A DNA stretch of 64,000 bases from Hymenobacter terrenus (lineage in GTDB: Bacteria; Bacteroidota; Bacteroidia; Cytophagales; Hymenobacteraceae), in NCBI RefSeq assembly GCF_000972495.1, contig NZ_LATM01000015.1, positions 62,001 through 126,000 of the forward strand. The letters are read 5' to 3'. Below, in pieces: positions 26,148 through 34,876 of this stretch. Made by a program: the position numbers and the translations under genes. The notes beneath the pieces are model-generated. The model did no database searches and was not told the DNA's origin. It saw only the letters and a program-made list of their open reading frames with translations. Positions within the stretch are counted from its first letter, which is position 1, and the number at the start of each line of letters is the position of its first letter.

Positions 26148-27659
26148 ATGAAACAACTTTTCTTTGCCGCTGGGTTGCTGGCGGTCCTCAGCCTGGCCGC
26201 GCCGCTGAGTATTTCAGCCCAGAAAAAGCCCGCCGCCACTCGCAAAGCGCCCGCTACTAAAACCACGAGCGCTGAATCTGCGATTCGTGAGAGCGACATC
26301 AAGCGCGACTTGTTTGCCCTGGCCGGCGACCGTTACCGGGGCCGCGAGGGCGGCACGCTCGATGAACTAAAGGCCTCCGTGTGGCTGGCCGACCAGATTC
26401 GCGCTATTGGCCTGCAGCCGGCCGGCGACGACGGCACCTATTTCCAGTGGTTTCATTTGCAGCGCACCCGCCTCACCAAAGCCAGTCGACTGAGCATCGG
26501 CACGCACCAGCTGCGGCCCAATCAGGACGCGCTGATTTTTGCGCCCACCAACTTCGCCGTCACGGCCCCACTGGTGTACGTGGGCACCGGCACCGCGCCC
26601 GAGTTGGCCAAAACTGACCTCAAAGGCAAGGCCGTAGCGCTGCTGTTTTCCGGTAATCCCACGCCCGATGTCAGCTTCCGACGTTTCCTGACGGCGACGC
26701 TGCGCGATAAATCGGCCGAGCTACTGAAGGCAGGGGCGGTGGCCGTGGTGTTTGTGGCCGATGCGCGGGCCCAGACCGTGTATGAGCACTGGGGCCACAC
26801 CTACGAGCGCGGTCGCTACGGCCTGCCCGGCGACCCCAATACCAAAGTGCTGGACACCCCGCCCACCATCCTGCTCCCCGCCGATGCCAAGGACTGGGTG
26901 CAGCAGGCCGGCCAGCAGCTCGTCGTCGACCTACGGATCGAGACTTTCCTGTACCCATCGGTTAACATCGTGGCCAAAGTGCCCGGCACCGATGCCCAGC
27001 TAAAGCAGGAAAACGTGCTGTTCAGTACTCACCAGGACCACGACGGCGTGCGCGCTCCGGTAGCCGGCGACTCCATTTATAACGGCGCCGACGATAACGC
27101 GACCGGCTGCGCGGCGCTGCTGGCCATCATGCGCGCCTTCAAGCAGCAGCCGGCCCGGCGCGCAGCCCTCTTCGTCTACCACGGCGCCGAGGAGCGCGGT
27201 CTGCTGGGTTCGCGCTACTATTCCGCCAACCCGACCGTACCGAAAGGGTCCATCGTGGCCGTGCTGAATGCCGAGATGATGGGCCGCAACTCCCCCGACA
27301 GCGCCGCCTTGCTCGGCGCCATCCCACCGCACCGCAATTCTTCCGATTTGGTGAACCTGGCCCTGGCTGCCAACCAGGCCGGGCCCAAGTTTAAGCTGGA
27401 TACCGAATGGGACAAAACCACCCACCCCGAGGGCTGGTACTTCCGCTCCGACCACCTACCCTACGCCCGCCTGGGTATTCCGGCCGTGATGTACACCTCG
27501 CTACTGCACCCCGACTACCACACCCCCAAGGATGAGGCCGACCGCATCAACTACCCCAAGCTGACCCGTATGACGCAGTGGATGTACCTCACCGGTTGGG
27601 CCGTAGCCAACCGTCCGGCCCGCCCCGCGCCGGAGCCAGGCTTCAAGCTGGAACGCTGA
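26148..27659 (+). CDS. M28-family zinc aminopeptidase, exported
   Basis: A 503-residue protein with a signal peptide (to ~25, ISAQ) and a Lys/Ala/Thr-rich linker. A PA-like insert covers ~130-240. The M28 catalytic core follows: STHQDHDGV (His295), YNGADDNATGCAALL (bridging Asp), YHGAEERGLLGS (catalytic Glu pair), LNAEMMGRN, and the last zinc ligand in PDYHTPKDEADR. The spacing in STHQDHD differs slightly from the usual AHxDH. It probably trims peptides outside the inner membrane. An alpha/beta hydrolase gene follows 120 bp downstream and may share the transcript. Confidence 0.9.
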   Translation: MKQLFFAAGLLAVLSLAAPLSISAQKKPAATRKAPATKTTSAESAIRESDIKRDLFALAGDRYRGREGGTLDELKASVWLADQIRAIGLQPAGDDGTYFQWFHLQRTRLTKASRLSIGTHQLRPNQDALIFAPTNFAVTAPLVYVGTGTAPELAKTDLKGKAVALLFSGNPTPDVSFRRFLTATLRDKSAELLKAGAVAVVFVADARAQTVYEHWGHTYERGRYGLPGDPNTKVLDTPPTILLPADAKDWVQQAGQQLVVDLRIETFLYPSVNIVAKVPGTDAQLKQENVLFSTHQDHDGVRAPVAGDSIYNGADDNATGCAALLAIMRAFKQQPARRAALFVYHGAEERGLLGSRYYSANPTVPKGSIVAVLNAEMMGRNSPDSAALLGAIPPHRNSSDLVNLALAANQAGPKFKLDTEWDKTTHPEGWYFRSDHLPYARLGIPAVMYTSLLHPDYHTPKDEADRINYPKLTRMTQWMYLTGWAVANRPARPAPEPGFKLER

Positions 27660-27779
27660 TTCCGGAGCGTAAACTTCCGCTTCGCGAACTTGCGGCGGCA
27701 AGTCCACGCCCGGGCGTCTCATGCCCGGCCTCGTGGCGGCAAACCTCAGAAACCACATTCTGTGCAATTTATTCATCTC

Positions 27780-28655
27780 ATGCTCAAACAATTCTGGCAT
27801 CCACTCCTCTTCGTGCTGCTGGCTGGTTTCGCTTCCCTTCAAGCTGCCGGCCAGGCCCAGGCTCCCGCGCCCAAATACCTGATTAAGGACCTCGATAACA
27901 ATCCCAAGGCCCCGGCCGACTGCGTCGAGTTGATTATTCCCTCCCACGGCAGCCGGATGGCGGCTTTTATGTACACCGCCGTGGGCAGCCAGCCCCATCC
28001 GACGCTGATTTTGCTGCACGGCTTTCCCGGCAATGAACGCAACCTCGACCTGGCCCAATCGATACGCCGCACCGGCTGGAACGTACTGTATTTCAACTAC
28101 CGCGGCTCGTGGGGCAGCGAGGGCGAGTTCTCGTTTGCCAACTGCGTGGAGGATGTTACCAGTGTGGTAGCCTTTTGCCGGAAGCAGGCTAAAGCCCTGC
28201 GCATTGACAGCACCCGCTTGGCGCTGTTTGGGCACAGCATGGGTGGCTGGGTGGCCCTGAAGGCGTTGGCGCAGCTGCCCACCGTCCGGAAAGCCGTTAT
28301 TCTTTCGCCCTGGGACATCTACGCCAGCGCGGCTAATACCGACCCTTTGAACAGCCGCGCCGCGTTTGACCAGTATACTAGCCAGGTTTTTATGCTGCGA
28401 ATTCCGGAGGGCAAGTCGCTCCTCGCCCCGGTGCTGGCCAACGCGGCGACCTACCAATTAAACGCCGATGGTCCTGCCCTGCGCCGTAAGACCCTATTGT
28501 TCCTTGACGAAACCAAGCGTAACCAAGCCTGGATCAAGCCCATTGGCGCGGTCAACAAAGCCTATTTTCACTACGAAGTATGGCCCACTGACCACCCTTT
28601 CACCAGCAAGCGAATTGCCCTGACCAAAACAGTTATCGCCTTTCTGAACAAGTAG
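27780..28655 (+). CDS. Alpha/beta hydrolase, exported
   Basis: A 291-residue enzyme from the ATG at 27780, which starts a signal peptide (MLKQFWHPLLFVLLAGF); an earlier in-frame ATG at 27690 is less likely. The core is a dienelactone-hydrolase-like fold: LLHGFPGNERN is the oxyanion loop, FGHSMGGW holds the nucleophile Ser153, and VWPTDHPFTSKR near the C-terminus offers the catalytic His. It resembles esterases/peptidases of the S9-like group. Probably co-transcribed with the M28 peptidase before it. Substrate unknown. Confidence 0.88.
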   Translation: MLKQFWHPLLFVLLAGFASLQAAGQAQAPAPKYLIKDLDNNPKAPADCVELIIPSHGSRMAAFMYTAVGSQPHPTLILLHGFPGNERNLDLAQSIRRTGWNVLYFNYRGSWGSEGEFSFANCVEDVTSVVAFCRKQAKALRIDSTRLALFGHSMGGWVALKALAQLPTVRKAVILSPWDIYASAANTDPLNSRAAFDQYTSQVFMLRIPEGKSLLAPVLANAATYQLNADGPALRRKTLLFLDETKRNQAWIKPIGAVNKAYFHYEVWPTDHPFTSKRIALTKTVIAFLNK

Positions 28656-28745
28656 CGCCGACGGACAGATTGCGGACTTCCGGTTGCTAAGCCACCACTC
28701 TCACAAAGCGTCCTCACCCTATAATCAGCAGCTAACAACTATTTC

Positions 28746-29375
28746 ATGCGCCACATCACTGCCACCGATATCAAGAATTTTGAGCGAATTTATCGGCTCA
28801 ACCTCGTCAATGGTCTGCCGGGTTTCAAGCCGGCCAACCTCATCGGCACGGTGGCGCCCGATGGCGGCACCAACCTCGCCGTGTTCAGCTCGGCTCTGCA
28901 CCTGGGCTCCGACCCACCCCTGCTCGGCATCGTGACGCGGCCCACCACCGTACCCCGGCACACCTATCAAAACCTCAAAAGCAGCGGCTGCTACACCCTC
29001 AACCACGTGCCAGTGGCTTTGGCCGCCCAGGCCCACTACACCTCCGCCGACTTCGCCCCGGAAGTATCGGAGTTCGATGAATGCGGCTTCACGGCCGCAT
29101 ACCGCGACGATTTTCCGGCACCTTACGTGGCCGAAAGCCCGCTCAGTATCGGCCTGCGGCTACGCGAGGAGTTGGCCATTTCCAACGGCACAGTCCTGCT
29201 GGTAGGCACTGTGGAGCACGTGTACCTGCGCGAAGAAGCCCTGCGGCCCGATGGCACCCTGGACCTGGCCGCGCTAGGCGACGCCTGCATTTCCGGCCTC
29301 GATGGCTACCACGAAGTGCTGCCGCCAGTGCGCTTGGGCTACGCCCGACCGGGCCAGCCGCCAGTCGCGCAATAG
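28746..29375 (+). CDS. Flavin reductase-family (FMN-binding split-barrel) protein
   Basis: A 209-residue protein. The split barrel is seen in KPANLIGTVAPDGGTNLAVF, VTRPTTVPRHTYQNLKSSG and YTLNHVPV, typical of the flavin reductase-like (DUF447/PF01613-type) family of Bacteroidota. Such proteins bind FMN and some pass reduced flavin to monooxygenases; pairing with the SsuD-like enzyme at 20854 is possible but purely inferred. It has no signal peptide, so it is cytosolic. A long hairpin lies 13 bp past the stop. Confidence 0.85.
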   Translation: MRHITATDIKNFERIYRLNLVNGLPGFKPANLIGTVAPDGGTNLAVFSSALHLGSDPPLLGIVTRPTTVPRHTYQNLKSSGCYTLNHVPVALAAQAHYTSADFAPEVSEFDECGFTAAYRDDFPAPYVAESPLSIGLRLREELAISNGTVLLVGTVEHVYLREEALRPDGTLDLAALGDACISGLDGYHEVLPPVRLGYARPGQPPVAQ

Positions 29376-29387
29376 CAGTGTTTATTG

Positions 29388-29452
29388 GTTGACTGCGCAA
29401 TGAAACGGGCCGCCCCAGCAATTGGGACGGCCCGTTTCATTGCGCAGTCAAC
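29388..29452. repeat. 25-bp-arm perfect hairpin after the flavin reductase gene
   Basis: Arms 29388-29412 and 29428-29452 are exact reverse complements around a 15-nt loop, in which three further pairs can form. There is no U-tract on either strand. It may stop transcription or protect RNA, but it is much longer than the other terminators in the window. Confidence 0.7.
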
Positions 29453-29465
29453 GCTCCAGCCAGGC

Positions 29466-29551
29466 GGTCATGCTGAGTGGAGCCGAAGCATCACGCGTGC
29501 AATAGTGAACCAATCGTCAGAAGAAGATCTTCGGCTCCGCTCAGCATGACC
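29466..29551. repeat. Inverted pair of GTCATGC-type dispersed repeats
   Basis: GGTCATGCTGAGTGGAGCCG (from 29466) and its near-exact complement (29526-29551) form ~25-bp arms around a 33-nt centre. A third, diverged copy is at 16848-16874. I recall this type of repeat as very common between genes in Hymenobacter. Confidence 0.7.
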
Positions 29552-29573
29552 ATTCTGATACGCTTAGCTTTAG

Positions 29574-30716
29574 CTACGGATACTGCGTTTCAATCTTGCG
29601 GCTCCAGGAGTCGGAGTACCGCTGGTCGGCAGTAGGGCTGGCCGCGCTTGGCTGAGCGGGGTCGTCGCGGTACCAGGCGCGGTAAGGTTGGTCTCCCCTT
29701 CTACTGCCCGTCTTACTGATAGAAGTATAGTTCTTACTGCCCTTGCGCTTCTTCCCTTTCTTTTTTCTAGCTTTTTTCCCGGCTAAAGTCAGGGCCACGG
29801 CTCCGATGGCTACCCCGGCTATGGCCAAGGCTGCCAGCCAGGGCTTCACCACGGGTGGTGGCAGGATGCGCACGCCATCGGCGGTGGCAGGCAGCGGCAC
29901 ATAGCGGCCGGCTTTGGGGCGGCTCACGGCGTCGAACCGGGTGACAAAATCGGCCAGCTGATGGCGTAGCTCATTGCCATGCATGGGGATGCCGTGGCCG
30001 GTGGCAGCCACCTCGGGCTCCAAGCGCGTGAGCAGCTCCACGGAGGCGCGGGCAGCATCCCAGTCGGCAGTGAAGTAGGCCGGAGGACCGTGTACTTCCT
30101 GCTTTTGCGTGTAAGTGGCGAGGCCCGATTCAGCGAAAACGGTGGTGAAGGCATCGCCGGCTATCAGCACTTTGTCATGCTCGCGAAAGAACGACACGTG
30201 CCCGAACGTATGGCCCGGCGTGGGCACCCAGCGCCAGCCGGGCAGGCCGGGCACGCTGCCATCGGCAGGCAGGGCTTCCACCCGCGCACCAAAATTATAG
30301 GGGTGTTTGGGATAAACGAACGACAGGTAGGACATCAGGCCGCCGCCCACGGTGGGGTCGGGTGGCGGGTAGCTGGAGCGACCGGTGAGATAAGGCAGCT
30401 CCAGCTGGTGCGCATACACTGGCACGTTAGGCCAGGCTTCGAGCAGACCGTGCAAGGCCCCTACGTGGTCGAAATGACCATGAGTGAGCAGAATGGCCGT
30501 GGGTGGCGTGTCGGCGCCAAACAGCTCCTCGGCTTGCTTCTTAATCTTATCAGCCGAACCCGGCAGGCCTGCATCGATGAGCACCCAGGGGCCCCGGGGC
30601 TGGTCTTGCGGGAAAGCGTAATAAAGATTGACAAATACGTCGCGCAGCACGCTCAGGCCGGGCACTACGGTAGTGAAGGCTGGCGTATTGGCACGGGTGG
30701 CTTCGTTCGAAAGCAT
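29574..30716 (-). CDS. MBL-fold metallo-hydrolase with C-terminal membrane anchor
   Basis: A 380-residue protein from the ATG at 30716; a start further upstream (30884) would overlap a terminator. THGHFDHVGAL (His79, His81, Asp83, His84) is the metallo-beta-lactamase-fold metal site, with PTPGHTFGHVSFF and IAGDAF as further ligands. Residues ~291-313 (WLAALAIAGVAIGAVALTL) are one transmembrane helix followed by a strongly basic tail (GKKARKKKGKKRKG) and a ~50-residue polar end. The basic run after the helix predicts the enzyme domain outside and the tail in the cytoplasm, though no N-terminal signal is seen, which is odd. Substrate unknown; hydroxyacylglutathione hydrolase-like. Confidence 0.87.
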   Translation of the reverse strand: MLSNEATRANTPAFTTVVPGLSVLRDVFVNLYYAFPQDQPRGPWVLIDAGLPGSADKIKKQAEELFGADTPPTAILLTHGHFDHVGALHGLLEAWPNVPVYAHQLELPYLTGRSSYPPPDPTVGGGLMSYLSFVYPKHPYNFGARVEALPADGSVPGLPGWRWVPTPGHTFGHVSFFREHDKVLIAGDAFTTVFAESGLATYTQKQEVHGPPAYFTADWDAARASVELLTRLEPEVAATGHGIPMHGNELRHQLADFVTRFDAVSRPKAGRYVPLPATADGVRILPPPVVKPWLAALAIAGVAIGAVALTLAGKKARKKKGKKRKGSKNYTSISKTGSRRGDQPYRAWYRDDPAQPSAASPTADQRYSDSWSRKIETQYP

Positions 30717-30841
30717 ACGTAAGATGATAGGATGAAAGCGTAAAAGGTCGGGAGTACTACGGTAGTTAGCGGGCCGGGGGTTGGCCTTTTTTCGCACGGT
30801 TGAGGCTACCGATGCCATACGGCCGTGCTTTGCCGGAACGC

Positions 30842-30876
30842 AAAAAGCCCGCTGCCGGGTTGGCAGCGGGCTTTTT
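30842..30876 (-). terminator. Terminator after the 127-residue lipoprotein gene
   Basis: AAAAAGCCCGCTGCC pairs with GGCAGCGGGCTTTTT (15 bp, 5-nt loop) and gives T-tracts on both strands. On the minus strand it follows the stop at 30893 by 17 bp. Confidence 0.85.
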
Positions 30877-30892
30877 GGCTTCACTGGGAAAA

Positions 30893-31276
30893 TTACTGCG
30901 GCTGCGACTTGGGCTGCGACTGGTCGTTGGTGTTGCCTACACCGTTGGTCGACTTGTCGGTGCTGGTCATGGTGCCACTCGGGGCCTGGGGCGACGCGGT
31001 GCTTTTGCCCGCGGGAGCCGAGTTGATTTGGTCCTGTACGGTGCCTTTTGCGATGGCCGCGGCCGAGCCCACGCCACCCGGCTCCGGGGCCCGCTGCTGG
31101 TAATTGATGCTGTCGCGGTTCACGTCATAGTTGCGCCAGCCGGGGGGCGGATTAACGAAACTATTCTGGTATTGTGGATTTTTACCGGGGCTCCAACGAT
31201 AGTCGCAGGACGAAACCGAGGCCGCCAGAGCGGTGCCCAGCAACAAGGCCAGGACGGAACGGGAAGAAAGCTTCAT
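30893..31276 (-). CDS. Small lipoprotein of unknown function
   Basis: A 127-residue protein with lipobox VSSC (Cys24). After it comes a short aromatic stretch (DYRWSPGKNPQYQNSF, PPGWRNYD), then a Ser/Thr/Gln/Pro-rich disordered tail ending QSQPKSQPQ. No family recognised. It is monocistronic, with its own strong terminator, and divergent from the lipase-like gene at 31390. Two similar low-complexity lipoproteins occur at 32786 and 35513, but their repeats differ. Confidence 0.75.
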   Translation of the reverse strand: MKLSSRSVLALLLGTALAASVSSCDYRWSPGKNPQYQNSFVNPPPGWRNYDVNRDSINYQQRAPEPGGVGSAAAIAKGTVQDQINSAPAGKSTASPQAPSGTMTSTDKSTNGVGNTNDQSQPKSQPQ

Positions 31277-31389
31277 GAAGTAGTGCTTGGGATTGGTAAT
31301 GCAAAGTACGTTGATTCCGAGCGGAAGGCCAACGCAATAACCATTACGGCGCTACTTTAGGGGTTTACTCCCACCTTGCCTCGCCGCTC

Positions 31390-32577
31390 ATGCCCGATTC
31401 TGACGCCAATCAGCCTTCCCGTTTTCGCCGCGCCCTCGGGGCCGTGGGGCGGGCGGCACTGCTGCCCGTGCGCGGCGCGGGCTACCTCGTGCGGTCGGGC
31501 AAGGCCCACCAGCATTTCTTTCTGCCGGTGCTAAATGGGGCCCTCGGCGACCAGCTGGCTGCCCGCTACGACCCGCGTGCCATCCGCATGAGTTTCCGCC
31601 GGGGCGGGCACGACGTGGCCGTGGCCGACCTGCGGCTCAGCGAGCCGCACCAGAAAACCGTGGTGTTCATTCACGGTCTCATGGGCGATGAGCTTATCTG
31701 GCAAACCGGCTTCCAGGATGCGCCCGGCAGCCGGCGCTACGGCCCGCGCCTGGCCGAAGAAGCCAACATCCGCGCCCTCTACGTGCGCTTCAACTCGGGC
31801 CTGCACCTCTCCGAAAACGGCCGGGAGTTGAGCCGCCTGCTCACCGAGCTGGTCATCACCTACCCCGATGCCATCGGCGAGTTGGTCCTGGTAGGCCACA
31901 GCATGGGCGGGCTAATCATCCGCTCAGCCGGGTATTACGCCGCGCTTGACGCCAGGCTTAGGGAGGAGTTGGGAGAAAGGGAAGGTGCCGCGCCTGCGCT
32001 TGGTGAGGAATTGCCAAACAGCGCATCCGCTAACTCTCCATTCTTCATTCCTCATTCTTCACTAAGTGCAACGTCCACCTCTTGGCTGGCCCACCTGCGG
32101 TCTGTTTTTCTGCTTGGCACGCCCAACGACGGCTCCTGGCTGGAACAAAACTCGCACCTCACGGCCCGGCTGCTGAACCGCATCAACCTGTTTCCCACCC
32201 GCTTTCTGAGCAAGGCGCTTAACCAGCGCAGCAATGGCATCAAGGATTTGCGCTACTCTATTCTGGTGGATGAGGACTGGCAGGACGCTCACGCCAACGA
32301 CCTGACGCCTCCGCGCACGCCCGTGCCGCCGCTACCCGGCGTGCGCTATCACATCCTGATAGGCGCGTGGCTGCGCACGAGCCGGCCCGTCGCCCTGCGC
32401 GAATATTTCGGCGATGGCTTAGTGGGCCAAGGCAGCGCCCGTGGCCACGCCACCTTTGGCGACGAGGCCACCCTACCCGCTGGAGCCAGCGTGCGCACCG
32501 CCGTGTTTAGCCAGCAGCACCACGGCGGCCTCCTCACCCACCCTGAAGTGTTTCAGTACCTGAAGCACTGGGCTTGA
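31390..32577 (+). CDS. Alpha/beta hydrolase (PGAP1/lipase-like)
   Basis: A 395-residue cytosolic hydrolase. VVFIHGLMGDELIW is the oxyanion-hole strand, LVGHSMGGLIIRS contains the nucleophile Ser171, and FLLGTPNDGSWLEQ matches lipases of the PGAP1/GPI-deacylase-like type. A late His in SQQHHGGLLTHPEVF is a catalytic candidate. Residues ~191-228 look like foreign low-complexity sequence (ELPNSASANSPFFIPHSSLS) inserted in frame between two conserved strands. Function in lipid or ester metabolism is likely; the substrate is unknown. Confidence 0.85.
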   Translation: MPDSDANQPSRFRRALGAVGRAALLPVRGAGYLVRSGKAHQHFFLPVLNGALGDQLAARYDPRAIRMSFRRGGHDVAVADLRLSEPHQKTVVFIHGLMGDELIWQTGFQDAPGSRRYGPRLAEEANIRALYVRFNSGLHLSENGRELSRLLTELVITYPDAIGELVLVGHSMGGLIIRSAGYYAALDARLREELGEREGAAPALGEELPNSASANSPFFIPHSSLSATSTSWLAHLRSVFLLGTPNDGSWLEQNSHLTARLLNRINLFPTRFLSKALNQRSNGIKDLRYSILVDEDWQDAHANDLTPPRTPVPPLPGVRYHILIGAWLRTSRPVALREYFGDGLVGQGSARGHATFGDEATLPAGASVRTAVFSQQHHGGLLTHPEVFQYLKHWA

Positions 32578-32731
32578 ACAGTAAATTATTGGCTATTAGC
32601 TCTCGCACAGATTGTAGATTATTCCGCTCTTGTCAGGCTCCTCTTGGCTGCGCGTATGAAGCAAACCGGTGTTGTACCCAATAGGGCATGACCCGTAGGA
32701 GGCTCGTGAGGCGCCGCGGCTTCAACAACAA

Positions 32732-32763
32732 AAAGGCCATACCCAGTTAAGAGCATGGCCTTT
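32732..32763 (-). terminator. Terminator after the Ser/Thr/Gly lipoprotein gene
   Basis: AAAGGCCAT pairs with ATGGCCTTT (14-nt loop); on the minus strand it is followed by a T-rich run, 22 bp after the stop at 32786. Confidence 0.7.
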
Positions 32764-32785
32764 GGTGATGCTAGCAATTGCTAGA

Positions 32786-33109
32786 TCAGGTGGTGGTGCC
32801 AGCAGTGGTACCGGAAGTTGTGCCCGACGTAGAGGTGCCGGAGGTTGTGCCAGTAGTGGTGGTGCCGCTAGTAGTACCGGAAGTTGTGCCGGTAGTAGTG
32901 CCAGTAGTACTACCCGATGTGGTGCCCGACGTGCTGCCATAAGTGGAGCTACCGGATGTAGAGCCTGCGGTCGAACCAGAAGTGGTGCCCGACGTAGAGC
33001 CGCCGGTAGAGCCAGAGCCAGCGTTTTCGGATGCAGTGCAGGCACTAAAGAAGATGAGCGACGAGCACAGAACGGCACCGGTCAGCCCAGAAAGCAGGTT
33101 GCGTTTCAT
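32786..33109 (-). CDS. Ser/Thr/Gly-repeat lipoprotein
   Basis: A 107-residue protein with lipobox FSAC (Cys24), then TASENAGSGS and about 75 residues built almost wholly of S-G-T-T/S-G-S repeats to the end. There is no folded domain; the mature chain should be flexible and could be O-glycosylated, since Bacteroidota modify Ser/Thr in short acidic motifs, though those motifs are absent here. Two relatives sit nearby (34877, 35513). Function unknown; a surface spacer or adhesion polymer is one guess. The repetitive DNA also opens long meaningless frames on the other strand. Confidence 0.7.
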   Translation of the reverse strand: MKRNLLSGLTGAVLCSSLIFFSACTASENAGSGSTGGSTSGTTSGSTAGSTSGSSTYGSTSGTTSGSTTGTTTGTTSGTTSGTTTTGTTSGTSTSGTTSGTTAGTTT

Positions 33110-33225
33110 AGGGTAATGAAAAAATGAAAATGATACTGATTACAGCCTTTGGCTCCATGGCTATACGAGTGTTATGCGCAGGTATTTATACTTATTTAGA
33201 AGCGATAAATACTTATTTCCTACCC

Positions 33226-34770
33226 TTATTCCTTCGTTATGGCTGGTTTTATGGCTGGCAACTCGCATTCACATAGCACTTCACGCACCGGAGTCGACAC
33301 CTTATAATCCGGCAGCGACACCTCTTTCATGTACACCACCGCGAGGTGGCGCAGGGGTGGATGGGCCGAATTTTCGTGCCAGACGCGCAGCAGATAGTTG
33401 CAGTAGTAAGGCCGCATCCAGGCGTTGTTCACAAAGAGGTAGTTTTCGGAATACTTGCGCCACCGGTCGTTTTTGAACAGGGCGACGACTGAGGCCGGCT
33501 TGGCATACGTGACCGGCGCACCACCACGGTTCAGGTCGAGCCGCCGGCCATCGGCAGTGGTACCTTCGAAGATGTACCAGCCATCGTCTTTAAACACGGT
33601 GGGGGCAAACATGCCCCAGTGCTGGTCGACCCGAAACAAGTAGCCGAACCAGCGCATTGGCTCCGACATCACCTTGCCGGCTGGGCGCAGCACGGCTAAA
33701 TCGTCAACATTCCAAAGGCAGATGTAGACCAGAACCAGGGCCACAAAGGTTTCGCGCACGGACCGTAATAGCTGCCGGCTGCCAACCGAGGGCTCGCGGG
33801 TGCGCTCGAGGCGCACCCGCCACGGCACTTGCCAGGCCGGCAGGCGGGGTCGCCAGCGCTGGGCCCGCGCCGCCTGCGGGGCCAGCCGTAGCGTAAGCCA
33901 ATCGAGGGCGCGGGTGGGCAGCAGGCCAAGGATAGAAGCCCAGTTTACGAGGAAGAAAATGCCCACGTACAGCGTGAGGCTGATGCCGACGTGAAACCCA
34001 AACAGCACCCCCACCACGAGCAGCCGCCACCACGTCACCCCCACCGGAATAAATAGTGCGAACGGCAGCAGCAACTCGATGAAATAGGCCCCAAAGGTGA
34101 GGAAACGCAACAGCTCCGGGTACGGGTAGAGCAGCCGCCCGCCGGGCAGTAGTACCTGGTCGAGGCTGAAGGCGTAGTAGAGCGCGGTGCCCTCGCGGGT
34201 CCATTCGGCGCCGTTTTTGAGCAGGGCAGTACACCAGTACAGCAGGGCCAGCTGCACCACGTAGGCCACGGTGGCGGCGCTGAAATAATCGTAGCGCACC
34301 GGGGCGGGCCGCGCGCGGGCATCCCAGGACCATACCCGGCCCCAGGGCAGAAAAATCCCCCAGAACAGCAGCATCCGCAGCAGGTCGTCGCCCCCCTGCC
34401 CAATGAGGGTGTTGCGGTTTTGCAACGACACAAGCATGACCCAGGAAGCTACCGTGGCTAGCCGGGTGTGGTAGCCCAGCAGCAAAGCCCCAGCCAGAAC
34501 GGCAGCCATGAGAAACAGGACGGCCTGTGCCTGCCACAGCCCACTGGCAGCATGCAGCGAAAACTGATAGGGCGTCCAGCCGTGCTCAAATATCGCCGAC
34601 ATTGGGAGCACACCCATGTTAGCATAAAGGGCTTCCAAATCGGTGCTGCGAATGGCTAAATCAACCAGAACCACCGCCGCCGTGGCCATGCGCAGCAGCG
34701 CCAACGCCCGCAAATCGAGCACAAACGGCCGCCGCAGCACACTCCAAAACCCCGTATTGTCTTCTACCAT
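33226..34770 (-). CDS. HTTM domain membrane protein
   Basis: A 514-residue polytopic protein from the ATG at 34770 (a GTG at 34794 is the alternative). Around ten hydrophobic helices alternate with loops such as SLQNRNTLIGQGGDDLLRML, a stretch diagnostic of HTTM (vitamin K-dependent gamma-carboxylase-like) proteins, and LLKNGAEWTREGTALYYAF. The soluble C-terminus (~375-514) has DQHWGMFAPTVFKDDGWYIF. The catalytic role in bacteria is unproven. HTTM genes commonly neighbour DCC thioredoxin-like genes; one lies at 36164, but on the other strand and separated by two low-complexity genes. Confidence 0.88.
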   Translation of the reverse strand: MVEDNTGFWSVLRRPFVLDLRALALLRMATAAVVLVDLAIRSTDLEALYANMGVLPMSAIFEHGWTPYQFSLHAASGLWQAQAVLFLMAAVLAGALLLGYHTRLATVASWVMLVSLQNRNTLIGQGGDDLLRMLLFWGIFLPWGRVWSWDARARPAPVRYDYFSAATVAYVVQLALLYWCTALLKNGAEWTREGTALYYAFSLDQVLLPGGRLLYPYPELLRFLTFGAYFIELLLPFALFIPVGVTWWRLLVVGVLFGFHVGISLTLYVGIFFLVNWASILGLLPTRALDWLTLRLAPQAARAQRWRPRLPAWQVPWRVRLERTREPSVGSRQLLRSVRETFVALVLVYICLWNVDDLAVLRPAGKVMSEPMRWFGYLFRVDQHWGMFAPTVFKDDGWYIFEGTTADGRRLDLNRGGAPVTYAKPASVVALFKNDRWRKYSENYLFVNNAWMRPYYCNYLLRVWHENSAHPPLRHLAVVYMKEVSLPDYKVSTPVREVLCECELPAIKPAITKE

Positions 34771-34809
34771 AAAAAGCGTAAATCCGGTTGGCACCGGTAT
34801 AATATCAAC

Positions 34810-34852
34810 AAGGCGAAAAGGCAGTCATACGTATGACCCGCCTTTTCGCCTT
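34810..34852. repeat. 43-bp near-perfect palindrome
   Basis: AAGGCGAAAAGGC and GCCTTTTCGCCTT (13 bp) enclose GTCATAC and GTATGAC with single/double-base bulges. It lies between the stop of the 188-residue repeat protein and the start of the HTTM gene. It could terminate the former, though the T-tract is weak. Confidence 0.65.
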
Positions 34853-34876
34853 GCGAAAAAAAACAATTGCTACTAA

